Position numbers and translations under genes: made by a program. A stretch of DNA of 64,000 nucleotides from Glutamicibacter halophytocola (GTDB taxonomy: Bacteria; Actinomycetota; Actinomycetes; Actinomycetales; Micrococcaceae): NCBI RefSeq assembly GCF_001302565.1, contig NZ_CP012750.1, positions 2,046,001 through 2,110,000 of the forward strand. The letters run 5' to 3'. The notes under the pieces are model-generated. The model was not told where the DNA came from and did not search any database. It saw nothing but the letters and a program-made list of their open reading frames with translations. Of this stretch, positions 26,404 to 35,580 are shown piece by piece; the first letter of the stretch is position 1; each line of letters starts with the position of its first letter.

Positions 26404-27639
26404 ATGAGCCGCGAGCTATTCTCCATCGTCGATACCGAAACCACTGGGTTGTTTCCCGGCGGCAATGACCGGATCGCAGAAATCGCTATTGTGACGATGA
26501 ACCGCGCAGGAGAAGTCGTAGGCTCCTGGGAAACCGTGGTCAATCCACAGCGAGATCTTGGGAAGCAGGCGATTCATGGAATCCAGAGCCGTGATCTTCT
26601 CGACGCGCCGACCTTTGGCCAACTGGCCGAAGAACTTCATTGGCGCTTGTCCGGCACTGTACTCGTAGGACACAACCTATCCTTTGACGCGCGTTTCTTG
26701 GATGCCGAGTTCCGCAAGGCAGGCGCTCCTGTTCCCGGGGACTTCTTATCCCAGGGCTTATGCACCATGCGCTTGTCCCATCGATATCTGCAAGGAGCCG
26801 GGCGTTCGCTCCAGGATTGCTGCGATTCATTTGGTATTGATTTGCAGCAAGCGCACAGTGCGTTCGGCGATGCATCGGCAACCGCAGTTTTGCTTTCCCG
26901 ATACATGGAATTGGATCCAGACGAACCAGATTGGGACCACCGGCTGCATGCTGCCGCGGACAACCGCTGGTTTGATAATGTGCCGGCGCTTCGTGTTCCG
27001 GCGGTTGTTCGTTCACGGTCAACGGACAAGCCTGCGGGCCATTTCCTGGACAAGCTTGCGGCAACGCTTCCTGAATTCTCCGGCACCGAGACAGAAGAGA
27101 ATTATCTAGCCATATTGGATCTGGCGCTCATGGATCGCTATCTCTCTGCGCACGAGGAAGCCCAGCTGCTGCAGACAGCTTCGGATATCGGCCTGGACAA
27201 GAAGGCCGCTTTGGCCCTTCACGAGCACTACTTCCAGCAGCTGGTTGCTGCTGCTTGGGCAGACGGTGTTCTGGCAGACGACGAAATTGCTGATCTTTCC
27301 AAGGTCCTCGCCCTGTTGGGATTGCCTGCACAAAAAATCAACGAAGCGAAAATTGCCCCAGCAGTTGCACAGTATCTGCCGAAAGGCGCTGCTCCTGCAA
27401 ACAGCCACGAGGTTCCGCCCGGCTCCCTGGTCGTGCTCACGGGCGACATGTCACGCGCTCGGAGCGATATCGAGGAGCAGCTCGCCCGGGCGGGGTTCAC
27501 TCCGCATCGCGCTGTCACCAAGAAGGTGGCGCTGCTGGTGGCAGCCGATCCCGATTCTCTGTCTGGAAAAGCCAAGAAGGCACGAGACTACGGCATACCG
27601 ATCGTAGGCGAAGACTACCTGTGGAACGTGCTGCTCTGA
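26404..27639 (+). CDS. DEDDh 3'-5' exonuclease with TerB-like and BRCT domains
   Basis: A 411-aa protein with three parts. Residues 1-165 form a DnaQ-like exonuclease with DTET (residues 10-13), GHNLSFDARF and HSAFGDASAT, providing the DEDDh metal-binding and catalytic residues. Residues about 225-305 form a helical segment (MDRYLSAHEEAQL...AAWADGVLADDEIADLSKVLALLGL) that resembles TerB-like domains. Residues about 335-411 (LVVLTGDMSRARSDIEEQLARAGF...GIPIVGEDYLWNVL) are a BRCT domain, as in NAD-dependent DNA ligase. The combination suggests a DNA repair or proofreading nuclease tethered through BRCT contacts. AGGAGCAGGTAA lies just upstream of the ATG. Confidence 0.88.
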   Translation: MSRELFSIVDTETTGLFPGGNDRIAEIAIVTMNRAGEVVGSWETVVNPQRDLGKQAIHGIQSRDLLDAPTFGQLAEELHWRLSGTVLVGHNLSFDARFLDAEFRKAGAPVPGDFLSQGLCTMRLSHRYLQGAGRSLQDCCDSFGIDLQQAHSAFGDASATAVLLSRYMELDPDEPDWDHRLHAAADNRWFDNVPALRVPAVVRSRSTDKPAGHFLDKLAATLPEFSGTETEENYLAILDLALMDRYLSAHEEAQLLQTASDIGLDKKAALALHEHYFQQLVAAAWADGVLADDEIADLSKVLALLGLPAQKINEAKIAPAVAQYLPKGAAPANSHEVPPGSLVVLTGDMSRARSDIEEQLARAGFTPHRAVTKKVALLVAADPDSLSGKAKKARDYGIPIVGEDYLWNVLL

Positions 27640-27656
27640 GCACAGCCGAATACACC

Positions 27657-27702
27657 AATGGCGGTGGCTGCCAGCAAATTATTGCCAGCAGCCACCGCCA
27701 TT
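27657..27702. terminator. Bidirectional terminator between the exonuclease gene and fpr
   Basis: A 14-bp perfect stem (AATGGCGGTGGCTG and its complement) lies between two convergent genes. Confidence 0.75.
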
Positions 27703-27726
27703 GAGGTTCAGAGCCTGGGGTGAGAC

Positions 27727-29181
27727 TTACAGGCTCTCAGCTAATTTTTTTGCGCGAGAGAATTCCATCATGGCCTCGCGCTCGACAACCTTGATTCGGT
27801 CACGGGTGATGTCACCGAAGCGAGTGGAGACGGTGCCTTCGGCTGCGCCGAGTTCCTTCTCGCGTTCATCCAGTGTCTTCCAGCCATCCCAATCCGAGAA
27901 GTCCACACCGCGGCTTTCAAGCAGCTCTGCGATCTGCTGCGAGGATTCAGGCTCAGCCAGCTGGGTCAGGTCCTCAAGCAGGTGGGTGATGGTCTCCAAG
28001 GCGTCGCCCTTGGTGTGGCCGATCAGGCCGATTGGGCCACGCTTGATCCAGCCAGTCGCGTAGAGGCCCGGAACGTGGGTTCCGGCAGCGTCAAGAACAC
28101 GGCCTTCGATGTTTGGCAGTACACCCTTGGCGCCGTCGTACTCAATGTCGTCAACGGCCGAGCCGAAGTAGCCTACGGCGCGGTAGATGGCCTGCAGCGG
28201 GTATTCGACGAACTCGCCGGTGCCGCGGGCACCGCCGTTGCCGTCCAATTCGTTGCGTTCCACCTTCAGGCCGGTGACCTTGCCGTCTTCACCGAGAACC
28301 TCGACGGGCGACTGCAGGAAGTGCAGGTGCAGGCGGCGTGAAGCACTTGGTGCCTCTTCGCGTTCTTCCTGCTCAATGAGCCAGTTGGTCAAGGTCGAGA
28401 CCATGGTCTTGGTCTGGTTATTGGTCTTCATGGCTTCGTCCGAAGCCTTGTCGAATTCGAAGTCCTCCGGGTACAGCACGATGTCTACATCCTTGGAGTG
28501 CGACAGTTCGCGCAGTTCCAGAGGGGTGAACTTCACCTGGGCTGGTCCGCGGCGGCCGAAGACGTGGACGTCGGTGACGGCCGAGTCGTTCAGCTGCTGG
28601 TAGATGTGCTCTGGGATTTCGGTCTCCAGCAGCTGGTCAGCGTGCTTGGAGAGAATGCGAGCGACGTCGAGGGCCACGTTGCCGTTGCCGATAACAGCAA
28701 CTTCCTTGGCCGACAGGTCCCAGTTCTTGTCTGCATCCGGGTGCGCGTCATACCAGGAAACGAAGTCAGCGCCGCCGAAGGAGCCTTCGTAGTCGATGCC
28801 CGGGATGTTCAGGTCGGCGTCTTTCTGGGCGCCGGTGGAGATGATCACTGCATCGTAGCGTGCGTGCAGGTCGTCGAGGCTGATGTCTCGGCCCAGGCCG
28901 ACATTGCCGTAGAAATTGATCCAGTCATTGTCGAGCACCTTGTGCAGCGCGTTGATAATGCCCTTGATGCGCGGGTGATCCGGGGATACGCCGTAGCGGA
29001 TCAGGCCGAAAGGGGTGGGCAGCTCATCGAAGAGGTCGACGTGCAGTTTCAGTTGACCGCTGGAAACTGGCTGGCTCTTGTTCAGCAGGTCTGCTGCGTA
29101 GATGCCTGCAGGACCGGCGCCAACGATGGCCACGCGCAGTGCCCGGGAGGCCAGGTGATCAGGGACGATAATTTCACTCAT
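27727..29181 (-). CDS. Ferredoxin--NADP reductase (FprA type)
   Basis: A 484-aa adrenodoxin-reductase-like flavoprotein. The FAD site is VAIVGAGPAGIYAADLL near the N-terminus and the NADP site is VAVIGNGNVALDVARIL at about residue 165. The segments LPTPFGLIRYGVSPDHP and GLYATGWIKRGPIGLIGHTKGDA are hallmarks of mycobacterial FprA. It should reduce ferredoxin with NADPH. As the last gene of the sulfur operon it probably supplies electrons to the ferredoxin-dependent sulfite reductase. The ATG at 29181 is preceded by GAGAAG; an upstream TTG is less likely. Confidence 0.92.
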   Translation of the reverse strand: MSEIIVPDHLASRALRVAIVGAGPAGIYAADLLNKSQPVSSGQLKLHVDLFDELPTPFGLIRYGVSPDHPRIKGIINALHKVLDNDWINFYGNVGLGRDISLDDLHARYDAVIISTGAQKDADLNIPGIDYEGSFGGADFVSWYDAHPDADKNWDLSAKEVAVIGNGNVALDVARILSKHADQLLETEIPEHIYQQLNDSAVTDVHVFGRRGPAQVKFTPLELRELSHSKDVDIVLYPEDFEFDKASDEAMKTNNQTKTMVSTLTNWLIEQEEREEAPSASRRLHLHFLQSPVEVLGEDGKVTGLKVERNELDGNGGARGTGEFVEYPLQAIYRAVGYFGSAVDDIEYDGAKGVLPNIEGRVLDAAGTHVPGLYATGWIKRGPIGLIGHTKGDALETITHLLEDLTQLAEPESSQQIAELLESRGVDFSDWDGWKTLDEREKELGAAEGTVSTRFGDITRDRIKVVEREAMMEFSRAKKLAESL

Positions 29182-29198
29182 CAAACAACTTCTCTTTC

Positions 29199-29978
29199 TT
29201 AGTCAACGAATGAGGCCGGCTCGGTGGCATCGGCGTTCTCTAGCGGCAGGAGGTCTACCAGTTGGTCGGAGGCTTCCGGGGCTAGCCGAACGACATCACC
29301 GATGACGATGACGGCCGGATTCGCCACTGCGGCCTTGCGGGCGCGCACTACAATCTCTTCTAGCGTACCGATAGTTGTGCGCTGCGTCTGTGAGTAACCT
29401 CGCTCAACTATCGCAATTGGCGTACTTGACGGCAAACCTCGGGTAAGCAATGTCTCAACAATTAGTGCCAAATTTGATACTCCCATCAGCACCGCAAGGG
29501 TGTGATCGGAGCGAATCGGCACATCGGCCAGTTCGGCATGGCCGCTCACCACGGTGAATCCTGCAGCGATTCCACGGTGCGTCACCGGGATGCCGGCAGC
29601 GCCGGGAACCGAAATGGCGCTGGTGATTCCGGGAATCACGCGCGTGGAAATCCCGTATTCGGCGGCGTAGAGCATCTCTTCCCCGCCACGGCCCAAGACA
29701 AAGGGGTCTCCGCCTTTAAGCCGGACCACGTGCTTTCCTTCAAGCGCGTGCTTGACCAAAAGCTCGTTGGTCTCATCCTGGGTCTTCACGTGGCAGCCAG
29801 GCGACTTGCCCACGTTGATCACCAGGACGTCATCGGACAAGTCGGCAAGCAATGCGGTGGGGCCAAGCCGGTCAGCCAAAACCACATCGGCGGACAAAAG
29901 CGCTTTGTAGCCGGCGACGGTAATCAATTCTGGATCACCGGGGCCACCGCCAATGAGGGTGATATGTCCTTTAGCCAT
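29199..29978 (-). CDS. cobA: Uroporphyrinogen-III C-methyltransferase
   Basis: A 259-aa SAM-dependent methyltransferase that converts uroporphyrinogen III to precorrin-2, the first step to sirohaem. The N-terminal ITLIGGGPGDPELITVAGYKALL motif and the VVRLKGGDPFVLGRGGEE segment are diagnostic. It is only the methyltransferase; the precorrin-2 dehydrogenase part of CysG is absent here and must be supplied elsewhere. The start overlaps the upstream permease gene by eight bases. Confidence 0.94.
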   Translation of the reverse strand: MAKGHITLIGGGPGDPELITVAGYKALLSADVVLADRLGPTALLADLSDDVLVINVGKSPGCHVKTQDETNELLVKHALEGKHVVRLKGGDPFVLGRGGEEMLYAAEYGISTRVIPGITSAISVPGAAGIPVTHRGIAAGFTVVSGHAELADVPIRSDHTLAVLMGVSNLALIVETLLTRGLPSSTPIAIVERGYSQTQRTTIGTLEEIVVRARKAAVANPAVIVIGDVVRLAPEASDQLVDLLPLENADATEPASFVD

Positions 29979-30828
29979 TGTTGTCTCCAGTTCGGCTCAT
30001 GCCGCGATCACGCAAAAGCTTGCGTTCAATCGGAGCAAAGAATACTAATTCGATCAGCACGCCAACCAGCAGGATGGTCAGGATCACCAGCATGACCAAT
30101 GGCAGATCTGCCAGGTCGCGTCCACGCTGCAACAGCGAGCCTACGCCGAGGGCCAGCGAGCCGCCCACCGCGATCAATTCGGCCGCCATCAGCGAGCGCC
30201 AGGCGAAGGCCCACCCTTGGCGCAATCCTGCAACATAGCCTGGCATGGCAGCTGGCAGCTCAATGTGCATGACATGTTCCCATTTGGAGGCGCCAAGCAC
30301 CTTGGACAACGCCTTGTACTGTGCCGGGATCATGTCGATTCCGGCGAGCAGCCCGTTGATGATGGACGGGATCGCGCCGAGCAGCAAAACCGTGTAAATG
30401 GTTGCGTCGCTCAATCCGAAGAGGATGATTGCCGCTGGAACCCACGCGATGGATGGCAATACCTGCATCGCCGATACCAGCGGGCCGACACCTTTGCGCA
30501 GCAAAGGCTGATGGGCCAGGAGCAACGCCACAGGGGTCGCAACGACCACCGCGATAGCGAATCCGCTAATGGCACGGAATAGCGATGTGCCCACCGCTGA
30601 AAGCAGCGATCCGTCGGAGAGCAGCTGTGGAAGCTTCTGGGCGACAGCCAGCGGGCCCGGGAAGAGATCCTCGCGCAGCGGGCTGGCCCAGGAAATGATC
30701 TGCCACAAGCTAATCAGTACCACCACGGTGAGCAACGGTGCGACCACTGCGTCCAGGCGGCTGCGCTGGCGCAGCTTTGAATGCTGCAATGGCTTCAACT
30801 CAGTTGGAGACTCGGTCAGTGAGCTCAT
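29971..30828 (-). CDS. ABC transporter permease, SsuC/TauC-like
   Basis: A 285-aa permease with about six transmembrane helices. The cytoplasmic coupling motif lies near residue 190 (ELPAAMPGYVAGLRQGWAFAWRSLMAAELI), a variant of the EAA loop found in nitrate/sulfonate/taurine permeases. It forms a transporter with the ATPase and binding protein genes upstream in the same operon. Its placement between cysteine-assimilation genes suggests it imports a sulfur source: sulfonate by family, possibly sulfate by context. Confidence 0.88.
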   Translation of the reverse strand: MSSLTESPTELKPLQHSKLRQRSRLDAVVAPLLTVVVLISLWQIISWASPLREDLFPGPLAVAQKLPQLLSDGSLLSAVGTSLFRAISGFAIAVVVATPVALLLAHQPLLRKGVGPLVSAMQVLPSIAWVPAAIILFGLSDATIYTVLLLGAIPSIINGLLAGIDMIPAQYKALSKVLGASKWEHVMHIELPAAMPGYVAGLRQGWAFAWRSLMAAELIAVGGSLALGVGSLLQRGRDLADLPLVMLVILTILLVGVLIELVFFAPIERKLLRDRGMSRTGDNNG

Positions 30829-31543
30829 GCTTCCGCTGCTCCTTTCTCAAAATCGTGGTTAGTTCATCTGCCAGTGCGGCCGCTTGGGCCGGGTCCTGGC
30901 GTAATTCGTCGGTGATCCGGCGGGTTTCCAGAATTCGTCCCGGATGCGAAGAGAGCACCAGGATCCGTCCGGACAGCCGAATTGCCTCGCGCACATTGTG
31001 CGTAACGAAGATGATCGTCTTTCCCGTTTGCTCCCACAAGGCGCGCAGCTGTTCATGGAGCATGTCGCGGGTAATGGCATCCAGCGCCGCGAAAGGCTCA
31101 TCCATCAGCAAGACCTGCCGGTCCTGTGCCAGAGCCCTGGCCAGGGCTACCCGCTGGCGCATGCCGCCGGATAGCTCGTGGGGCTTTTTGCTGCTGGCGT
31201 GCCCCAGCTGAACAAGATCCAGCAATTCTTCAACTCGTGCTGGCCGCTTCTCTACCGGGTAACCGGCAAGCTTCAAGGCCAAGTCGACGTTTTGGCTGGC
31301 AGTGAGCCAAGGCAACAAGTTTGCGTCCTGGAACATGAAGGCGGCCCCGTCTTCAGGTACTTCCAGCCATCCAGAACTCGGCGCCAGCAAGCCGGCGATC
31401 ATATTCAGCAAGGAGGATTTCCCGCATCCGGAGGCGCCGAGAACTGCAATGAATTCGCCATCTTCAATTTCAGCGCTGAGCCGGTCAATGACCAGCCCCG
31501 TGCCAGGATAGCTCAGCGATACTTCATTGAGTAGAACTCCCAT
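30800..31543 (-). CDS. ABC transporter ATP-binding protein, SsuB/TauB-like
   Basis: A 247-aa ATPase. Walker A is GASGCGKSS, the signature motif is ELSGGMRQR, Walker B is VLLMDEPFAALD, and the switch histidine is in FVTHNV. The sequence groups with nitrate/sulfonate/bicarbonate importers. Its start overlaps the stop of the binding-protein gene by one base, and its 3' end overlaps the permease gene, so the three subunits are translationally coupled. Confidence 0.92.
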   Translation of the reverse strand: MGVLLNEVSLSYPGTGLVIDRLSAEIEDGEFIAVLGASGCGKSSLLNMIAGLLAPSSGWLEVPEDGAAFMFQDANLLPWLTASQNVDLALKLAGYPVEKRPARVEELLDLVQLGHASSKKPHELSGGMRQRVALARALAQDRQVLLMDEPFAALDAITRDMLHEQLRALWEQTGKTIIFVTHNVREAIRLSGRILVLSSHPGRILETRRITDELRQDPAQAAALADELTTILRKEQRKHELTDRVSN

Positions 31544-32640
31544 TACCGCTCCTGTTGGTTGAGAAAGCGAGTGTCGACAAGCCCTTGTGCATCACCCGTG
31601 GAGCCAACTCCAACAGCGGCGGCATGGTCCACCAGCGTTTGGTAGGTTTCAGGCAATGGATCTTCGCTGAATGAAATCTGTTTCAGCGCAGAAGCGATCA
31701 CTGACTCATCAAACGAACTTCCATTGGCCTTCACCAAAGCGGATTGCACGGCCTCGAGCTTTTGCTTTTCATCCGCGTGGTTCAACCAGCTGATTGCCTC
31801 TGTATTGGCATCCACCAATTTCTGGACTGTTTCCGGATGGCTTGCCAGGAAGTCCTGGGAAACAGCCAAAACTGTCGTCGGGAATTTTCCGTCAGGCCAC
31901 AGCTGCGACTCATTGACCAGGCGATGGCCGTCGTACTTTTCCACCAGCAGCGACGCATAAGGCTCAGGAAGCCAAGCGCCATCGATTTCTCCGCGGCCAA
32001 ATAGCTGGGCCACCGTGCCATTGGAACTCGGTGTGACGGTTGCGTCCTGGTTCAGCTCTAGCCCGTTGAGGTAATTTCGCAACGCCACGTCCTGGGTGCC
32101 GCCAAACTGCGGGCTAGCCAGGTTGCTGCCAGCCAGTTGCCCTGGGCTGTTGATCTGGTCGTTCACCACGAGGCTGGCACCGCCGTAGGCTACGCCAGAT
32201 ACCACCCGCAATGATTCGCCGTGGCTGGAGAGGTAGCTGTTCAACGCCGGGTTTGGCCCCAGGTATGCCGCGTCAATGGCACCGGAGTTCAGGGCTTCCA
32301 CTGCTGCGGGTCCTGCATTAAAAACCTGGCTCTGCACCTTGGTTCCGTCTTCTTGCACCGCGTCCTGAAGAATTCCTTCGGATTGGGCAATCAGGGCTGG
32401 AGCATGCGTCAGGTTCGCGAAGTAGCCGACCTTCAGTTCGGCTGCGGGTCCAAGATCCGCAGCTTGCGCCTGCTCGTCGCTGGGCCCGGGTAACAAGGCC
32501 GTGACCACTGCCAGGGCAGCGAGCACCCCTACGCCTGCAAGCCCAAGAAACCTGCCGCCGTAGCCCGCCTCGGGACCATGGGCCGTCAAGCGCACACGAT
32601 TGCCATGCCTTGCCGGTTCAGCAGTTTCAGGCCGCTTCAT
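31543..32640 (-). CDS. ABC transporter substrate-binding protein, SsuA-like
   Basis: A 365-aa protein. About 40 polar residues precede one hydrophobic helix (GLAGVGVLAALAVVTALL, about residues 33-50), then a type 2 periplasmic-binding fold beginning LKVGYFANLTHAPALIAQSEG. No lipobox cysteine follows the helix, so it is probably anchored by the uncleaved helix instead of lipid. The fold matches aliphatic sulfonate and nitrate binding proteins. Its start overlaps the end of cysN by 14 bases, tying the transporter to sulfate activation. Confidence 0.87.
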   Translation of the reverse strand: MKRPETAEPARHGNRVRLTAHGPEAGYGGRFLGLAGVGVLAALAVVTALLPGPSDEQAQAADLGPAAELKVGYFANLTHAPALIAQSEGILQDAVQEDGTKVQSQVFNAGPAAVEALNSGAIDAAYLGPNPALNSYLSSHGESLRVVSGVAYGGASLVVNDQINSPGQLAGSNLASPQFGGTQDVALRNYLNGLELNQDATVTPSSNGTVAQLFGRGEIDGAWLPEPYASLLVEKYDGHRLVNESQLWPDGKFPTTVLAVSQDFLASHPETVQKLVDANTEAISWLNHADEKQKLEAVQSALVKANGSSFDESVIASALKQISFSEDPLPETYQTLVDHAAAVGVGSTGDAQGLVDTRFLNQQER

Positions 32641-33922
32641 GTTTTTCCTCGATGATCCCCGCGGCCAGCGTTCGACCCGTGGTTGGATCGATCAGCAAGA
32701 AGCTGCCGCCGGTACGCGAGGAGGCGTACTGTTCAATTGCCAAGGCGGCTTGGCTGCGCAGGGTGATCCGGCCCAGGTCGTTGAGTTCCAGGGATTCGGC
32801 TGGCTGCTGCGAATAGTCGGCCACGTTGATCACGTAATCAATGGTCGACAGCTTGGCTGCGGCTACCTTGGTTCCATGCTTGATCAGCAGTCGCTGGCCG
32901 CTGGTGAGCTTTACCGGATCCAAGACGCAGATGTTCGCCTGGAATTCGCGCTGTGCCGCAGGCAGTTCACCGGCCACGATGGTGTCGCCGCGGGCAATGT
33001 CCACGTCCGATTCCAGCTCGACAACAACCGCCTCGCCGCCTTGAGCGCTCTGGGCTGGACCGGCAGGGGTGCTGATGGCCTTGACCCGGCTGGCTGCTGG
33101 CTGGCCGTTGGAGAGCACCTGCACGGCATCCCCCACGTTCAAGGTGCCGTCGACCAGGGTTCCGGCATATCCGCGGTAATCGCGGTAGGCTTCCGGATCC
33201 AGGCCTGGAGCGAGGGCGCCCTGCGGGCGAATGACGTACTGGACATCCAGGCGTGCGGTGCCGCTGCCGAGTTTCGGTTCCAGTTCTTCGAGCAGGCCCA
33301 GCAGGGTGGGTCCGGCATACCACGGAGCCGCCTGGGATGGTTCAACCACATTATCGCCCTGCAGCGCAGAGACCGGGATAACAGTGGTTGACTGGAGGCC
33401 CAGCTCCGCAGCCAGCGACAGGACTTCGGCTTCAATGGCGCCAAAGGCCTGCTCATCCCACCCAATCAGATCCATCTTGTTCACTGCCACAACCAGGTTG
33501 GGAACGCGCAGCAAGGCGAGCACGCCAAGGTGGCGGCGGGTCTGCTCAAGGACGCCATTGCGGGCGTCCACCAGCACGATGGCAACATCCGCAGTGGAGG
33601 CGCCGGTGACAGTATTGCGGGTGTACTGAACGTGCCCAGGGCAGTCCGCGAGGATGAAGGAACGCTTGTCGGTGGAGAAGTAGCGGTAGGCCACGTCGAT
33701 GGTGATGCCCTGCTCGCGTTCGGCGCGCAGGCCATCGGTCACCAGGGCCAGGTCCAAGGTGCCATCGGACCCGCCGAAGCCCCGCTCGGCGCTGGTGCGG
33801 GCAATGTCATCCAGGGAATCGGCAAGGATCGCCTTGGCATCGTGCAAGAGCCGGCCAACCAAAGTGGACTTGCCGTCGTCTACCGACCCTGCAGTAGCGA
33901 TACGCAATAGTGTGGTGGTCAT
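32627..33922 (-). CDS. cysN: Sulfate adenylyltransferase GTPase subunit
   Basis: A 431-aa elongation-factor-like GTPase that, with CysD, converts sulfate and ATP to APS. G1 is AGSVDDGKST, G3 is DCPGHVQY and G4 is NKMD. It ends after the beta-barrel domains and has no fused CysC kinase. I use the ATG at 33922, giving MTTTLLRIATAGSVDDG; a longer frame extends into cysD and is unlikely. Only one base separates it from the cysD stop. Confidence 0.95.
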   Translation of the reverse strand: MTTTLLRIATAGSVDDGKSTLVGRLLHDAKAILADSLDDIARTSAERGFGGSDGTLDLALVTDGLRAEREQGITIDVAYRYFSTDKRSFILADCPGHVQYTRNTVTGASTADVAIVLVDARNGVLEQTRRHLGVLALLRVPNLVVAVNKMDLIGWDEQAFGAIEAEVLSLAAELGLQSTTVIPVSALQGDNVVEPSQAAPWYAGPTLLGLLEELEPKLGSGTARLDVQYVIRPQGALAPGLDPEAYRDYRGYAGTLVDGTLNVGDAVQVLSNGQPAASRVKAISTPAGPAQSAQGGEAVVVELESDVDIARGDTIVAGELPAAQREFQANICVLDPVKLTSGQRLLIKHGTKVAAAKLSTIDYVINVADYSQQPAESLELNDLGRITLRSQAALAIEQYASSRTGGSFLLIDPTTGRTLAAGIIEEKHEAA

Positions 33923-33923
33923 T

Positions 33924-34847
33924 TTAGAAGTACCCTTCGGTCTTGCGGTCTTCCATTCCCGCGGCGGAAATGCGGTCATCGGCGCGGGTAGCCCCGCGTT
34001 CGGTGACGGTGGCGATGGCCAGTTCGTCGAGCACCTTGCCTACGGTGTCGGCGGCCGAGAGCACAGCTCCGGTGCAGCTGGCGTCGCCCACGGTGCGGTA
34101 GCGCACCTGCTTGATGATCACCGGCTCGTCATCATTGGGCTGGCTCACCGGGGTCAGCGCCCGCCACATGCCGTCCCGTTCAAAGACCTGGCGGCAATGC
34201 GCAAAGTAGATCGATGGCAGCTCGATGTTTTCGCGCTGGATGTAGGCCCAGATATCGCGTTCGGTCCAGTTGGAAATCGGGAAGGCGCGCACATGCCAGT
34301 CCGGCTCGTGGCGGCCGTTGTACAGGCTCCAGATTTCCGGGCGCTGGTTGCGCGGATCCCAGACGCCGAATTCGTCGCGCAGCGACAGGATGCGCTCCTT
34401 GGCGCGGGCCTTGTCCTCGTCGCGGCGGGCGCCGCCGAAGACGACATCGAAACCGTTGTTTTCGATGGTGTCCAGCAGGACACGGGTCTGCAGGCGGTTG
34501 CGGGTGCCATCTGGCAGCTCGGTCAGCTCGCCGCGGTCGATGTACTCCTGCACGGAGCCGACCACAAGGTTCAGCCCGTACTTTTCAACTACCGAATCGC
34601 GGAAGTTCAGGACTTCGGCAAAGTTGTGGCCGGTGTCGATATGCACCACCGGGATCGGCACGCGCAGTGGAGCGACGGCCTTTGCCAGCAGGTGCAGGAC
34701 CACCACGGAGTCCTTGCCGCCGGAGAAGAGCAGACCTGGCTTCTCGAATTCGGCGAGGACTTCACGGATGATGTGGATGGATTCAGCTTCCAGGGCGTCC
34801 AGTACGCTGCGCTGGGTGCCGGTGGGGGCGTTAGCGGTAATGGTCAT
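33924..34847 (-). CDS. cysD: Sulfate adenylyltransferase small subunit
   Basis: A 307-aa catalytic subunit of ATP sulfurylase. The PP-loop-type motif LLFSGGKDSVVVLHL is near residue 45, and HIDTGHNFAEVLNFRD and FGGARRDEDKARAKER are typical. It lies ten bases after cysH and overlaps none of its neighbours. The substrate sulfate probably comes from the linked ABC transporter, although this is inferred. Confidence 0.96.
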   Translation of the reverse strand: MTITANAPTGTQRSVLDALEAESIHIIREVLAEFEKPGLLFSGGKDSVVVLHLLAKAVAPLRVPIPVVHIDTGHNFAEVLNFRDSVVEKYGLNLVVGSVQEYIDRGELTELPDGTRNRLQTRVLLDTIENNGFDVVFGGARRDEDKARAKERILSLRDEFGVWDPRNQRPEIWSLYNGRHEPDWHVRAFPISNWTERDIWAYIQRENIELPSIYFAHCRQVFERDGMWRALTPVSQPNDDEPVIIKQVRYRTVGDASCTGAVLSAADTVGKVLDELAIATVTERGATRADDRISAAGMEDRKTEGYF

Positions 34848-34857
34848 GGCTTGCTCC

Positions 34858-35580
34858 TTAGATGTGGATGCCGCATTCGGTCTTGTTCAGCCCGGCCCAT
34901 CGGCCAGCACGAGGATCTTCGCCCTCGGTAACGGGCCGGGTGCACGGTTCGCAACCGATGGATGGGTAGCCGTTGGACAGCAACAGGTTCACGGGGACCT
35001 GCTTGTCGGTGGCGTAGTCGATCAGCTCGTCAAAGCTCCACGGTGCCAAGGGGTTGAACTTGACCAGCCCGTTCTTTTCGTCAAAAGCCACCAGCGGAGT
35101 ATTGGTTCGCGTGGGAGCCTCGTCGCGGCGGACCCCGGTGAACCAGGCACTGTATCCGCCCAGGGACTTGGCCAGCGGGTCCACCTTGCGCATCTGGCAG
35201 CACTGCGCCGGATTGCTGGCAAAAAGATCCTTGCCATATTTTGCATCCTGTTCGGCCACGGTGAGCTCGGGAAGGACATCGACAATGTTCACGTCCAGGA
35301 CGCGGGCCACCTCATCGCGGGTGCTGCGGGTTTCGACAAAGTGGTAGCCGGTGTCGAGGAAGAGAACATCGACCTTCGGAAGCTGCTCGGCAACGACTTG
35401 CGGAAGCACCGCATCAGCCATGGAGCAGGCCACGGCTACTTCGCTGGCGTCAAAGTGCTTGGCGGCAAAGGCGACAACCTCCGCGGCGCTGGCATCCCAC
35501 GCCAGCTCTTCAGCTCCGAGCCGTGCGATTTCGCGCAGTTCTGCTTCGCTGCGGGTGCGGTTAGGGGTCTGCTGGCTCAT
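34858..35580 (-). CDS. cysH: Phosphoadenylyl/adenylyl-sulfate reductase, APS-type
   Basis: A 240-aa reductase. The cysteine pair C127/C128 (AQCCQMRKVDPL) and C210/C213 (GCEPC) form the [4Fe-4S] site that marks APS reductases, and the catalytic cysteine is C236 in the C-terminal ECGIHI. The iron-sulfur motif, together with the absence of cysC in the cluster, indicates that APS is reduced directly to sulfite. The start overlaps the sulfite reductase stop by four bases. Confidence 0.95.
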   Translation of the reverse strand: MSQQTPNRTRSEAELREIARLGAEELAWDASAAEVVAFAAKHFDASEVAVACSMADAVLPQVVAEQLPKVDVLFLDTGYHFVETRSTRDEVARVLDVNIVDVLPELTVAEQDAKYGKDLFASNPAQCCQMRKVDPLAKSLGGYSAWFTGVRRDEAPTRTNTPLVAFDEKNGLVKFNPLAPWSFDELIDYATDKQVPVNLLLSNGYPSIGCEPCTRPVTEGEDPRAGRWAGLNKTECGIHI

